Assembly (NCBI GenBank): GCA_964620605.1
Contig: CAZUHQ010000001.1
Coordinates: 1-64,000 of the forward strand
DNA length: 64,000 nucleotides
DNA from: Thalassotalea_E sp964620605
Lineage (GTDB): Bacteria > Pseudomonadota > Gammaproteobacteria > Enterobacterales > Alteromonadaceae
Direction of reading: 5' to 3'
Within the stretch, counting starts at the first letter, position 1. Each line of letters begins with the position of its first letter. A program made the position numbers and the translations under genes. Of the stretch, positions 43,476 through 52,287 are shown piece by piece. The notes below the pieces were generated by a model. That model ran no database searches and was not told where the DNA came from. It worked only from the letters and a program-made list of their open reading frames with translations.

Positions 43476-44132
43476 CTAAGCAGTGCTTAGTGCATCCTGA
43501 TGGCGTTGCTGGTACATGCTGCGCGCTTCTTGAAAGTCGGCTTTGGCAGATTCTGTGATATAAGGGCGCAGTAATACTAAAATTTTTAACACCCCTTCAA
43601 AAAACACCGAATCGTTAATTTCCGCATTTTCAATTTGGGTTTGGTAAAAGCTTAACCAGAAGGTATTGATCAGACGTAAAATACTAACGATATCTGCCAG
43701 TTCATCATCTTCAAAATCCATCATGTCAGCGTCACGCAATGAGATCAGCATTTCACTTAAACGTTTTGATATTGTGTGTTGCACTTCAACGTATTTTTCA
43801 TGCAGCAATGGATTTTTTGCCAGTAATACAGGCAGGTTAACGTAGAAGAAGCGAAACTTCATTAACGCCTGAAATACCGCATCCATATAGAGGATTATGG
43901 TATCGAGTGGTTTCATTTCAGGGTTAACTTGAGGAAATATTTCTAACAGCAGGTTACGGGCGTATTCTTCGTAGATCGAGAGGATAATGTCTTCTTTATT
44001 GCGAAAGTGATAATACAGATTGCCGGGACTAATTCCTAAATGAGCAGCGATATGATTAGTGGTAACGTTGCGCTCACCTTGTTCATTAAATAACTCTATA
44101 CTGGCTTGAATTATTTTATCGCGAGTTTTCAT
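43476..44132 (-). CDS. TetR-family transcriptional regulator
   Basis: 218 residues. N-terminal helix-turn-helix (about 8-52: IIQASIELFNEQGERNVTTNHIAAHLGISPGNLYYHFRNKEDII in pieces) and an all-helical ligand domain containing the DUF6285/TetR_C-like run MDAVFQALMKFRFFYVNLPVLL. Ligand and targets unknown. It is divergent from coaD with about 170 bases between, which may contain its own operator, though I see no clear palindrome there. Confidence 0.88.
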   Translation of the reverse strand: MKTRDKIIQASIELFNEQGERNVTTNHIAAHLGISPGNLYYHFRNKEDIILSIYEEYARNLLLEIFPQVNPEMKPLDTIILYMDAVFQALMKFRFFYVNLPVLLAKNPLLHEKYVEVQHTISKRLSEMLISLRDADMMDFEDDELADIVSILRLINTFWLSFYQTQIENAEINDSVFFEGVLKILVLLRPYITESAKADFQEARSMYQQRHQDALSTA

Positions 44133-44300
44133 GCTCTTATACTTCTGGTTAATTAGTCGATTTGTCTATCATACTATCAAAGATTGCCGGATTAAAAGCC
44201 TTTTTTGAGTAAATACTTTAAACGCTTTAGATAACTTAGTTGTCAATCCATCACGCTCTAGTACAATAAATGATATTGATTGAAAAGTGATAATAACATC

Positions 44301-44783
44301 ATGACAGTAAAAGCAATTTATCCTGGCACATTTGATCCGGTCACCAATGGCCATACCGATTTAATCGAACGGGCAAGCCAGCTATTTTCTCAGGTCATTG
44401 TTGGCGTGGCGGCGAGTCCAAGCAAACAGCCATGTTTTGACTTAAATCAGCGAGTGGCAATGCTCGAAGAAGTCACCAAAGACTTAGCTAATGTTTCTGT
44501 GGTTGGTTTTAGTGGCTTGTTGGTAGATTTTGCCAAACAGCACCAAGCAAATGTTTTGATCCGCGGCCTGCGCGCAGTATCGGATTTTGAATATGAATTT
44601 CAGCTCGCCAATATGAACCGCCGTTTATCTCCAGAACTCGAGAGTGTCTTTTTAACGCCGGCGGAAGAAAATTCCTTTATTTCATCTACTTTAGTTAAGG
44701 AAGTGGCGTTACATCAGGGTGACGTCAGTCAGTTTGTTCATCCGGTAGTGCAACAGGCATTGGTCGCAAAATTAGCCAAGTAA
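44301..44783 (+). CDS. coaD: Phosphopantetheine adenylyltransferase
   Basis: Makes dephospho-CoA from 4'-phosphopantetheine and ATP, the penultimate step of CoA synthesis. 160 residues (E. coli 159). The nucleotidyltransferase motifs are YPGTFDPVTNGHTDLI and ENSFISSTLVKEVA. ATG 44301 is used (MTVKAIYPGTF); the frame extends 7 codons upstream from a weaker start. The waaA-coaD-mutM association is conserved from E. coli. Confidence 0.97.
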   Translation: MTVKAIYPGTFDPVTNGHTDLIERASQLFSQVIVGVAASPSKQPCFDLNQRVAMLEEVTKDLANVSVVGFSGLLVDFAKQHQANVLIRGLRAVSDFEYEFQLANMNRRLSPELESVFLTPAEENSFISSTLVKEVALHQGDVSQFVHPVVQQALVAKLAK

Positions 44784-44838
44784 GCTAAGATTCAGGCTAA
44801 TCTATACTTTAGATTTTATACAGTGTTGGGAGGTGAAA

Positions 44839-45264
44839 ATGAAGTTACTACAGCTTATTGTCTTAGGCTTGATATTAACCGCATGCGCCGGACATAACGT
44901 AAACAAGTATGCAGAAAAAGATCAGGCGCTGCGTGATTATATTACCGCTAATCCGCTTAAGGTGATCGATAAGGTCAATTCGTTTAAATTTTATGGCTGG
45001 AATAGCTTAAGCAACGATTTTATTATTCTGTCGTCTTCGCCTAAGCGCCGGTTTTTAGTGGAACTTTCCGGCTTTTGTCGCGATATTCCCTGGGCACAGG
45101 CCATTATAGTCAATCGGGGGCAAAATAACATATTGCATGCCCGTTTTGATTCGATATCAGCGATTGATTCACCTGAAATGAAATGCATGATCAAACACAT
45201 TTATCCGATCACTAAAGAACAATTCACTGAGATTCAGCAACTCGATAAGCCAGCTGACAATTAG
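44839..45264 (+). CDS. Lipoprotein, possibly DUF6491-like
   Basis: 141 residues with a lipoprotein signal (MKLLQLIVLGLILTAC, Cys at 16). The mature part shows FKFYGWNSLSNDFIILSSSPKRRFLVELSGFC, which recalls the DUF6491 pattern, plus two further cysteines (FC, KC). GGGAGG sits 6 bases before ATG 44839; the frame is open from a GTG two codons earlier. Function unknown; convergent with mutM. Confidence 0.7.
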   Translation: MKLLQLIVLGLILTACAGHNVNKYAEKDQALRDYITANPLKVIDKVNSFKFYGWNSLSNDFIILSSSPKRRFLVELSGFCRDIPWAQAIIVNRGQNNILHARFDSISAIDSPEMKCMIKHIYPITKEQFTEIQQLDKPADN

Positions 45265-45281
45265 CAGATGGCTTTTGATGT

Positions 45282-46097
45282 TTAATCTGTTTGGCAGTTT
45301 GGACAAAACACCGAACTGCGATTACTTTGGCGAATTTCTTCCAGTGGTGTGCTACAGATAACGCACGGCTTTCCTGCCCGGCCATAAACCATTAATTCTT
45401 GTGCAAAATAACCGGGCTTACCGTCTGACTGGGTAAAGTCTTTTAATGTTGTGCCGCCTTGCTTGATCGCAGCTGTTAACACTTGCTTGATGATCTCGGT
45501 CAGGCGGGCAAAGCGCGGTTCGCTGATATTTGCCGCTAAGGTAGTAGGTAAAATTCCGGCCTGAAACAGCGCTTCATTGGCATAAATATTACCGACGCCG
45601 ACCACTACTTGATTATTCATCAAAAAGCTTTTGATCGGCACCTTGCGCATTTGCGCCTTTTGATAGAGATAATCCGAATTAAAATCAGCGCTCAGTGGTT
45701 CTGGCCCGAGCTTAGTCAAAATTCCTTGTTCATCCTGATGTTGCTCAAACCATAAAACTGCACCAAAACGCCTTGGGTCATTGAGCCGTAAAATTTTGCC
45801 ATGTTCAAATAACAGATCAAAATGATCGTGCTTTTTCACCGCAACACTGGTATCGACGATTCTGACGGTGCCTGACATTCCCAAGTGTAACAGCAAGGTG
45901 CCGTGGGAAAATTTTAGTAACAGATACTTTGACCGTCGCTCGACCGCTTCAACTTTATGATTAACCAGTTGCTGCACTTCATCAGGCACCGGCCAGCGCA
46001 ATTGTTTATGGCGCACTGTGACTTTAACCACTTGTTGGTTTAACACATGTGGGCTGATGCCGAGCCGGCACACTTCTACTTCGGGTAATTCTGGCAT
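45282..46097 (-). CDS. mutM: Formamidopyrimidine-DNA glycosylase (MutM/Fpg)
   Basis: Base-excision repair enzyme that removes 8-oxoguanine and nicks the abasic site. 271 residues (E. coli 269). Catalytic N-terminus PELPEVEV (Pro1 and Glu2 after Met removal), the conserved Lys in RRSKYLLL, QGGTTLKDF, and the C-terminal zinc finger CVICSTPLEEIRQSNRSSVF-CPNC. Same strand as the ATP-grasp gene upstream, 28 bases apart. Confidence 0.97.
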   Translation of the reverse strand: MPELPEVEVCRLGISPHVLNQQVVKVTVRHKQLRWPVPDEVQQLVNHKVEAVERRSKYLLLKFSHGTLLLHLGMSGTVRIVDTSVAVKKHDHFDLLFEHGKILRLNDPRRFGAVLWFEQHQDEQGILTKLGPEPLSADFNSDYLYQKAQMRKVPIKSFLMNNQVVVGVGNIYANEALFQAGILPTTLAANISEPRFARLTEIIKQVLTAAIKQGGTTLKDFTQSDGKPGYFAQELMVYGRAGKPCVICSTPLEEIRQSNRSSVFCPNCQTD

Positions 46098-46125
46098 GGC
46101 TGTTTCGTTTTCTATCTCAGGATTA

Positions 46126-47025
46126 TTAGAGGCTAAGGCGATTCATTCGTTCGACAAATGCTTGAGCAAAACGCTGTGGCGAATGTTCGTCCATATTAAA
46201 ATACAGTGAAGGTTCGATTAGCTCTGCTTCCATTAACGCAAATTGCTCGCCATGGCGGACAAAATCGACTCGGGCATATAATGGCATCTGATGCTGTTTG
46301 GCAATGGCATCCAGGCATTGATTAGCCTGTTCGACTAATTTTTCTTCCGGCTCTATTGTGGCTAATTGACCTCCGTGCTCCTCCTGCACGCGAAAATCAT
46401 CATTTTTCGGGGTTTTCAAAATCGCATGGCTGTAATGGCCATTAAAATAAAACAGTGAGTACTCGCCCTCGTTGATAATGTTTTCCATAAAGGGTTGCAC
46501 CATTAAATTGCGTTCGGCAAACGCTTGGTTGATCGCCGGTAACTTGGCTTCAATTTCGTGTGTTTTGAGCCAAAAGGTATTATCAGCGTTAGCACTGATC
46601 CTAGGTTTGATGATTAACTGCTGGCAATTAAGTTTGGCAAAATAATGGCCGATATCATCCGCTGTCAGTTGGTTATCGGCTAAGCGTTGATGCCAAAGCG
46701 TTGGCACTAAAGTGACACCTTTTTGTTGTAGATCCTTTAAGTAAATTTTATCGATATTCCAGCGCACCATGCTGAGATTATTTTCCAGATGCGCAGAAGA
46801 TTGCTCGATTTGCTCGAGTACTTTAAGAAACGCCTGAGCATCATCCTGATAGTCCCAAGGGGTACGGATAATCACTGCATGATATTTATCCCAGTCAACA
46901 TTTTTTGCCCGCCAGGAAATGGTTTCTGTTTGCCAGCCCAATGTCAGCAACGGCGCTTCGATTAAATTATCGTAGCTTTCAAAATCATCTAAACAGTCCA
47001 TTGATAATATTGCGCAAAGCTTCAT
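46126..47025 (-). CDS. ATP-grasp domain protein
   Basis: 299 residues resembling the glutathione-synthetase-like ATP-grasp group. Features: NVDWDKYHAVIIRTPWDYQDD, the nucleotide-binding QQLIIKPRISANADNTFW, NEGEYSLFYFNGHYSHAILKTPK and the metal-binding ARVDFV...LMEAELIEPSLYF. Such enzymes ligate a carboxylate to an amine or thiol; the substrate cannot be told. It is probably co-transcribed with the small protein upstream (24-base gap) and with mutM. Confidence 0.82.
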   Translation of the reverse strand: MKLCAILSMDCLDDFESYDNLIEAPLLTLGWQTETISWRAKNVDWDKYHAVIIRTPWDYQDDAQAFLKVLEQIEQSSAHLENNLSMVRWNIDKIYLKDLQQKGVTLVPTLWHQRLADNQLTADDIGHYFAKLNCQQLIIKPRISANADNTFWLKTHEIEAKLPAINQAFAERNLMVQPFMENIINEGEYSLFYFNGHYSHAILKTPKNDDFRVQEEHGGQLATIEPEEKLVEQANQCLDAIAKQHQMPLYARVDFVRHGEQFALMEAELIEPSLYFNMDEHSPQRFAQAFVERMNRLSL

Positions 47026-47049
47026 TTTTTTGTCTCTTATTTATGTTAG

Positions 47050-47535
47050 TTAGCTGTTAAACACTTGCTCGGGTAGCAACTGTTGATAAATTGGCAAAGC
47101 AAAAGCATACCATTGCTGCTGCTGCTGATGGTAGAGCAAGAGCTTTTGTTGCTCTACATGCACCGATAACACCACGGCGTTGGCTTGCCCTGCCAGCTCG
47201 ACACTAACTATCAGGCCTAACTGAGGATCGATATTATCAGGTGCGTCAATCGCATCACCTTCGAGCTGCTGCCAGCTTAACATCATTTGCTCTAATGGCT
47301 GACCGTTAATTACCGTCGGGGTTGCCCGCCAGCTATTGCCAATGCGTTCAATTTTGACTTGCTGATTGATCGTTAGCGCGACAATCACGCCATGTTCGCC
47401 GAACAGGTAATCTTGCTGTGATTTAGCGGTGTTACTAGTGAAAACGTTATCATGGGTAGCATTGATCAACAAAATAAAGCCCATCACGCCAAAAATAATA
47501 ATGTTGTTCCAGCCTGCTCTGGATAGTTTAATCAT
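47050..47535 (-). CDS. Single-pass membrane protein of unknown function
   Basis: 161 residues: one N-terminal transmembrane helix (about 10-27, NNIIIFGVMGFILLIN) and a periplasmic domain of mixed strands ending with a Gln-rich segment. I recognise no family. It precedes the ATP-grasp gene on the same strand. Confidence 0.6.
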   Translation of the reverse strand: MIKLSRAGWNNIIIFGVMGFILLINATHDNVFTSNTAKSQQDYLFGEHGVIVALTINQQVKIERIGNSWRATPTVINGQPLEQMMLSWQQLEGDAIDAPDNIDPQLGLIVSVELAGQANAVVLSVHVEQQKLLLYHQQQQQWYAFALPIYQQLLPEQVFNS

Positions 47536-47704
47536 GGTTGTTTCTGTTACTTAGAACGGAAGAGCTAAATTATCACAAAGCGCTTTTGGATTCATTAGCG
47601 TAAATAGCTTTACATTTAGCGACAATATTTTGCGGCTCCTGATTAGACTTATTCCGGCATTTTTCATTACACTATAGCTAATTAAAATAACAACAGGTGT
47701 TGAA

Positions 47705-49444
47705 ATGAAACATATGAAATTTCTTGCTATTGGCATTGCAGCCTTGTGTGCCAACGCAGCTAGCGCATTTGAATTAACCGCCAGTGAGCGTTTTGAGCAG
47801 TTATTACAACAGCATTGGCAAACTGCGAATAAGGAACAGATCTTTTTCCGTAAAGACCCGGATGCCTTTCGAATGAACGGCAAGCTGCCGGAAATGTCAA
47901 AGCGCGGTCGCGATCGTCGCCAGGCCTATAATGAAAAATTATTAGAGCAGCTAGACACTATTGCGTTAGCGCAATTGACGCCTGAGCAGCAGGTTACTTA
48001 CCGTTTGTTTAAGTATGAGCGCCAAACGGAAGCGAAAAGTTATCAGCAGTTAGATCATTTCTATCCGCTCACTTATTACAGCGGCTTTCACAGTTATTTT
48101 GCCGGTGCGCCGGCTAATATGTCGTTCTTAACCAAGAAAGACTATGAAAATTATTTGATTAGTCTGGCGGATTTTCCACGTTACAATCAGGAACATATTA
48201 CAGATTTAACCGCGGCGATTAAAGCGGGTCATACCCACTACTGTGAAACTTTTAAAGGTTATGAAAACAGCATTAGCAAGCATATTGTCAGTGATGTTAC
48301 TCAAAGTGATTTTTACGGGCCAATCGCTAATATGCCGACAAACCTTTCCCAGCAGGATAAAGCATATTTTACCGAAAAAACTACGGCGTTGATTAAAGAA
48401 AAAGTCATTCCTGAGTATCAGAAGTTTTATGATTTCTTTACCAAGGAATATATGCCGAATTGTCGTAAGGTGGTGGGCATTAGTGAGTTACCGGGCGGTA
48501 AACAATATTACAAATATTTGATCGAGTTTTATACCACCACAGATATGACGGCGGATGAAATTCATCAGCTTGGTCTGGATGAAGTTAAACGCATCCGTGG
48601 TGAAATGCAGGCGATTATCGATAAAGTTGGCTTTAACGGCAGTTTTAAAGACTTTATTAAATTTCTGCGTAGCGACAGCCGATTCTATACCGATTCTGAA
48701 CGCGATTTGTTAGAAAAAGCCAGCTATATCACCCGTAAAATGGCGGCACAGTTACCTAAGTGGTTCTCGGTTTTACCAAGACAGACGTTTGATATTAAAC
48801 CTGCACCCAATGGTGGCGCCTATTATGTTGCTTCAGATGGCAGCGGCACCACGTCAGGCACGTATTTCCTAGATACCAAAGACTTAAAAAGTCAGCCGCT
48901 GTATACCCTTGAAGCCTTGACTTTCCATGAAGCAGAACCTGGCCATCATTTTCAAAGTGCGATAGCGCAGGAAGTGGATATGGCTGAATTTAGAAAGACT
49001 TTATACCATGCCGCTTACGGTGAAGGCTGGGGCTTGTATTCTGAGCGTCTAGGTAAAGAAATTGGCTTTTATCAGGATCCGTATAGTGATTTTGGCCGTT
49101 TAACCTATGAAGCATGGCGTGCCTGCCGTTTAGTGGTCGATACCGGCATGCATGCCAAAGGCTGGTCTCGTCAGCAAGCGATTGATTATTTAGCAGAAAA
49201 TACTGCACTGAGTATGGCAGATGTTGAAGGACAAATTGACCGTTATATCAGCTGGCCGGGTCAGGCGCTTGCTTATAAGATTGGTGAAATTAAAATTCGC
49301 CAGTTACGAGCGTTGGCTGAAAAAGAGTTAGGCGATAAATTTAATATCCGCTTATTCCACGACCAGCTGTTGAAAAATGGCAGCTTGCCGATGGCCTTGT
49401 TGGAAGAATTAACGAAAGACTGGATTAAGCAGCAGAAAGGTTAG
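47705..49444 (+). CDS. DUF885 family zinc-peptidase-like protein
   Basis: 579 residues with a signal peptide (about 1-22, ANAASA), so periplasmic. DUF885 proteins have a thermolysin-like fold; the zinc motif appears as TFHEAEPGHHFQ, with the second His pair and the downstream YGEGWGLYSERLGKE supplying the rest. A secreted peptidase that digests peptides in the periplasm is the likely role, by family. ATG 47705 or 47714 may be used. A hairpin at 49504-49520 follows. Confidence 0.87.
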   Translation: MKHMKFLAIGIAALCANAASAFELTASERFEQLLQQHWQTANKEQIFFRKDPDAFRMNGKLPEMSKRGRDRRQAYNEKLLEQLDTIALAQLTPEQQVTYRLFKYERQTEAKSYQQLDHFYPLTYYSGFHSYFAGAPANMSFLTKKDYENYLISLADFPRYNQEHITDLTAAIKAGHTHYCETFKGYENSISKHIVSDVTQSDFYGPIANMPTNLSQQDKAYFTEKTTALIKEKVIPEYQKFYDFFTKEYMPNCRKVVGISELPGGKQYYKYLIEFYTTTDMTADEIHQLGLDEVKRIRGEMQAIIDKVGFNGSFKDFIKFLRSDSRFYTDSERDLLEKASYITRKMAAQLPKWFSVLPRQTFDIKPAPNGGAYYVASDGSGTTSGTYFLDTKDLKSQPLYTLEALTFHEAEPGHHFQSAIAQEVDMAEFRKTLYHAAYGEGWGLYSERLGKEIGFYQDPYSDFGRLTYEAWRACRLVVDTGMHAKGWSRQQAIDYLAENTALSMADVEGQIDRYISWPGQALAYKIGEIKIRQLRALAEKELGDKFNIRLFHDQLLKNGSLPMALLEELTKDWIKQQKG

Positions 49445-49503
49445 TTGTTTGTTAGTTGGATAAGAAGAAAGCAGGCGACTTTCCTAATGTCAGTCGCTTA
49501 ACA

Positions 49504-49751
49504 AACATTAGCGTAATGTTAGAAATAAATGCTTTCTAATATTGGTTCTCTAATCTGGTTATATTGCCGGGGTGCCGGCCTCACCCAAAGGGGAAAATAC
49601 GGCTGTTTCCCCTTTGGAATCCCCTCGCCGCCCAACACAGCGAAAGACTTTGATAAATACCAAGCGTAGCCTTTGAACACTGCCGATTTATCGTCCCTGA
49701 ACAACGGCAGCCTTCGACGTCCTGTCTCAGGTCAAAGCCTACCATTGCTTG
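49504..49751. repeat. Hairpin-rich intergenic element, no gene
   Basis: Three perfect inverted repeats: AACATTA/TAATGTT (49504-49520), GCCGG/CCGGC (49566-49579) and CCAAAGGGGAAA/TTTCCCCTTTGG (49585-49617, 12 bp with a 9-base loop). The minus strand is open for 61 codons (49519-49704), but the reading crosses the hairpins and has no domain. The layout suggests a dispersed non-coding repeat. Confidence 0.5.
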
Positions 49752-49889
49752 CTATTTCTCAAATCGCTGTGATGGGAAAGGCGTAGCTTTAAACGCACGC
49801 TTAATGCGGCGAGCTTCATCATCAAAGTTAAACGAAGCATAGGTCTGCTTCGGCAAATTGCCTGCTTTTTTATTACCTCTGCTTACCAA
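49752..49889 (-). CDS. Possible small protein overlapping the phosphatase 3' end
   Basis: An open frame of about 45 codons from TTG 49889 to TAG 49752, overlapping the preceding phosphatase stop by 17 bases. It is rich in charged residues (FNFDDEARRIKRAFKA) and reads like protein more than chance, but the start is poor and no ribosome-binding site is seen. It could be a remnant of a longer gene. Confidence 0.3.
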   Translation of the reverse strand: MVSRGNKKAGNLPKQTYASFNFDDEARRIKRAFKATPFPSQRFEK

Positions 49890-51762
49890 ACTGAATATGC
49901 TTGCCGTCAGCGGTTATTAGTTCAGCCTGAACCAATTGCTCATTGTCGGTTAAATGGAGTAATCCGATGCCACTGCCGTTATATAATTGTGCATTTTTGG
50001 TGTTATCTGGCTTACGCACGGTTATTTTCATTTGGCGTCTTTTGGTAAACCAGTTCAGTGGTGAATAAGGAGCATAGAGATAACGATTAAGCTTATCCAG
50101 CCAGCGTAGTAGGCCATCTGGAAACTGATTTTTAATGCCGCTGCAAGTGATTTGCACTATGCGGGAGCTGCTTTTTCTAAACCTGTGGGTGATATCGTAG
50201 ACAAAGGAATAATGGACATCGCCAGAGAGAATAATAAATTCCGGTGGGGTTTTATTGTGGCGAAAAATATTGAGCATGACATTGGCGGTACCGCTATGTG
50301 CCATCCAGTTCTCTGCATCTACCATTAATGGCTGACCGAAAAAGGTAAAAATCCGCTGAATCGCTTCGATCATTTTCACCCCGTAAATCGGAGCTGGCGA
50401 CACCAGAATTACCCTGGGTTGATCGATAAGTTCTTGCTGCATTGCCGTCAGGGCTTCCCAGTCCATTAATCCTGAAGGTCTTGATGCTCTACTTTCTGAG
50501 CGCCAGCGCTGAGTACGGGTATCAAGTACTACTAGTTTTGGTGTGGTTGCTAAACTGTAATGCCAGTCCTGCCAAGTTAACAATTGGTTGATCAGTTGGT
50601 CTTGTCCAACAATTTTTTCACCATCAAACCATTTAGCTATTTGCTCGGTTAATGGTTGAAACTTCTCCGGCGCATTGCCCCAGCCCTGGCAAAGCCAGTA
50701 GCTGATCAGTGAGTTGCCGATAATGCGTTTTGAAAACGGGTGGTTATACGCCGCTTCTTCCCAGCCGCGAGTGAGGTTCCAGTCATCGGTAATGTCATGA
50801 TCGTCAAAAATCATATAACAAGGGATATGTGCTAAAGCGCGTCTAACTTTAGCTAATCCACTGATAAATTCTTGAATAGTAGATAGTTCCTCTTGATATT
50901 GTGCTTGAAAATCAGTAGGAATTTCATCGCAAGTAAAATCGATTAATTGCCATAATTCCGGCGACCATACCAGTAAGTACATCGCGAGATTTTCTGCGAG
51001 GGTCACCAGGTGATTTTTCGCATTTACTGAGGTAAAAATAGGTTTTTTACTGGCGGCAAATAGCTTGTCATACACTGCTTGGTTGGCTTTGGTATGCGGC
51101 AATAATTTATCGCGTTGATAATAGCAAAGTTCACTGCCGAATAATTGTTCACTATTATTGACGACTGCACCTTGCCATTTTTCAGGGTATAAGCCCAACA
51201 TTTCAATCACTTGATGAATCGCTACTAAAGTTGGCCCGGCAACGTCATCGGCATAAATTTGGTCACCGGACATCATAATTAGCGCTGGCCGTTTGTCTGC
51301 CGTGAATTGCTCAGCGCTTAATAACTGATCGATAGCGGTTAAACCGTCTGTACTGTCAAAATGAGGTTTACGGCAGGAGCCGTGCAGCATGCTGTTAATT
51401 TTACTGGGCACGACAAAACTCGGCAGTTGTTGCTCCCGATAAAGTAGCTCCGGCATCAGCTCGGATAATTTATGAGCCTGTTGATGATCGTTAAACAGTA
51501 AGTCGTAATAAATCAGTGTGTTATTCGGCAAGTTTTCTGTCAGTTTGATTGAGATCAGTTGAATAAACGCTTGCTGACCAATTGGTACTGTCGTTAGTTG
51601 GTCGGCGTTCAGTGGCTGACTGAGCAATAAACTAGCGTTATCCAGGTAAAAATTAGCAGTTATCTGGTATCGCTGACTGGTGACGAGCCATAAAGTGACA
51701 TTTTGTTGATCTATGTGACGGAGAATTGGGCCGGCGATGACTGCAGGTAGAGAAGATAACAC
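49873..51762 (-). CDS. PhoD-like metallophosphatase, cytoplasmic
   Basis: 629 residues beginning with GTG. The metal-binding blocks of the PhoD/metallophosphatase fold are present: HGSCRKP, MSGDQIYADDV, IFDDHDITDDWN and LSGDVHYSF. Unlike secreted PhoD it has no twin-arginine or other signal, so it probably acts in the cytoplasm on a phosphodiester not identified. An N-terminal beta domain (about 1-110) precedes the catalytic part. It follows the receiver gene on the same strand by 49 bases. Confidence 0.82.
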   Translation of the reverse strand: MLSSLPAVIAGPILRHIDQQNVTLWLVTSQRYQITANFYLDNASLLLSQPLNADQLTTVPIGQQAFIQLISIKLTENLPNNTLIYYDLLFNDHQQAHKLSELMPELLYREQQLPSFVVPSKINSMLHGSCRKPHFDSTDGLTAIDQLLSAEQFTADKRPALIMMSGDQIYADDVAGPTLVAIHQVIEMLGLYPEKWQGAVVNNSEQLFGSELCYYQRDKLLPHTKANQAVYDKLFAASKKPIFTSVNAKNHLVTLAENLAMYLLVWSPELWQLIDFTCDEIPTDFQAQYQEELSTIQEFISGLAKVRRALAHIPCYMIFDDHDITDDWNLTRGWEEAAYNHPFSKRIIGNSLISYWLCQGWGNAPEKFQPLTEQIAKWFDGEKIVGQDQLINQLLTWQDWHYSLATTPKLVVLDTRTQRWRSESRASRPSGLMDWEALTAMQQELIDQPRVILVSPAPIYGVKMIEAIQRIFTFFGQPLMVDAENWMAHSGTANVMLNIFRHNKTPPEFIILSGDVHYSFVYDITHRFRKSSSRIVQITCSGIKNQFPDGLLRWLDKLNRYLYAPYSPLNWFTKRRQMKITVRKPDNTKNAQLYNGSGIGLLHLTDNEQLVQAELITADGKHIQFGKQR

Positions 51763-51811
51763 GTTAGTTTATTAATTTTTGTTTAAGATAGCAGCAGTGT
51801 ATCAAAGCAGG

Positions 51812-52186
51812 CTAGCGTTTCAATAAATTCTCTATTTCATTCACCAGGTTAGGTAAGTTTACCGGTTTGACCAAGTAGCGCTTAATGCCAATATCAATCG
51901 CAATTTGCTTTTCAGTCTCAGTGCCATGGCCGGTACACATAATGATTGGGATGGTAGGGTTGACTTTCAGTAATTGGCTGCTGAGTTCATTACCTGAAAT
52001 ATTGGGCATGGTCTGATCGGTTAGCACTAAGTCAAAGTCTGCCGGATTAGTAGAAAAAAGTGATAATGCTTGTTCACCGTCTAGGCAAATGCTGGTTTGA
52101 TAATCAAACTCCTCGATAAATTCACGGTATAAATTCGCGATATGAGGCTCATCTTCGACGATCAGAATATGCTTTTTAAAGTCCAT
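51812..52186 (-). CDS. Single-domain response regulator (CheY-like receiver)
   Basis: 124 residues, only a receiver domain: acidic pair VEDEP, phosphoacceptor Asp in LVLTDQTMPN (about residue 57), Thr in CTGHGTE and Lys in YLVKPVNLP. No output domain, and no kinase beside it. It may act in a phosphorelay or by binding a partner. The kinase at 11364 lacks a regulator, but any link is speculative. Confidence 0.9.
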   Translation of the reverse strand: MDFKKHILIVEDEPHIANLYREFIEEFDYQTSICLDGEQALSLFSTNPADFDLVLTDQTMPNISGNELSSQLLKVNPTIPIIMCTGHGTETEKQIAIDIGIKRYLVKPVNLPNLVNEIENLLKR

Positions 52187-52287
52187 TTTTCACTTATTTA
52201 GTGCTTTTATAATATATAAAAAGATGGCACTAATTGCCCAAATTCGCAAGTTGAGTTGCTAAAATTTTCTGATAAACATATGATTTT

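Noticed and set aside
49519..49704. 61-residue minus-strand ORF
   Set aside because: It runs across strong hairpins, has no domain and no ribosome-binding site; treated as part of an intergenic element.
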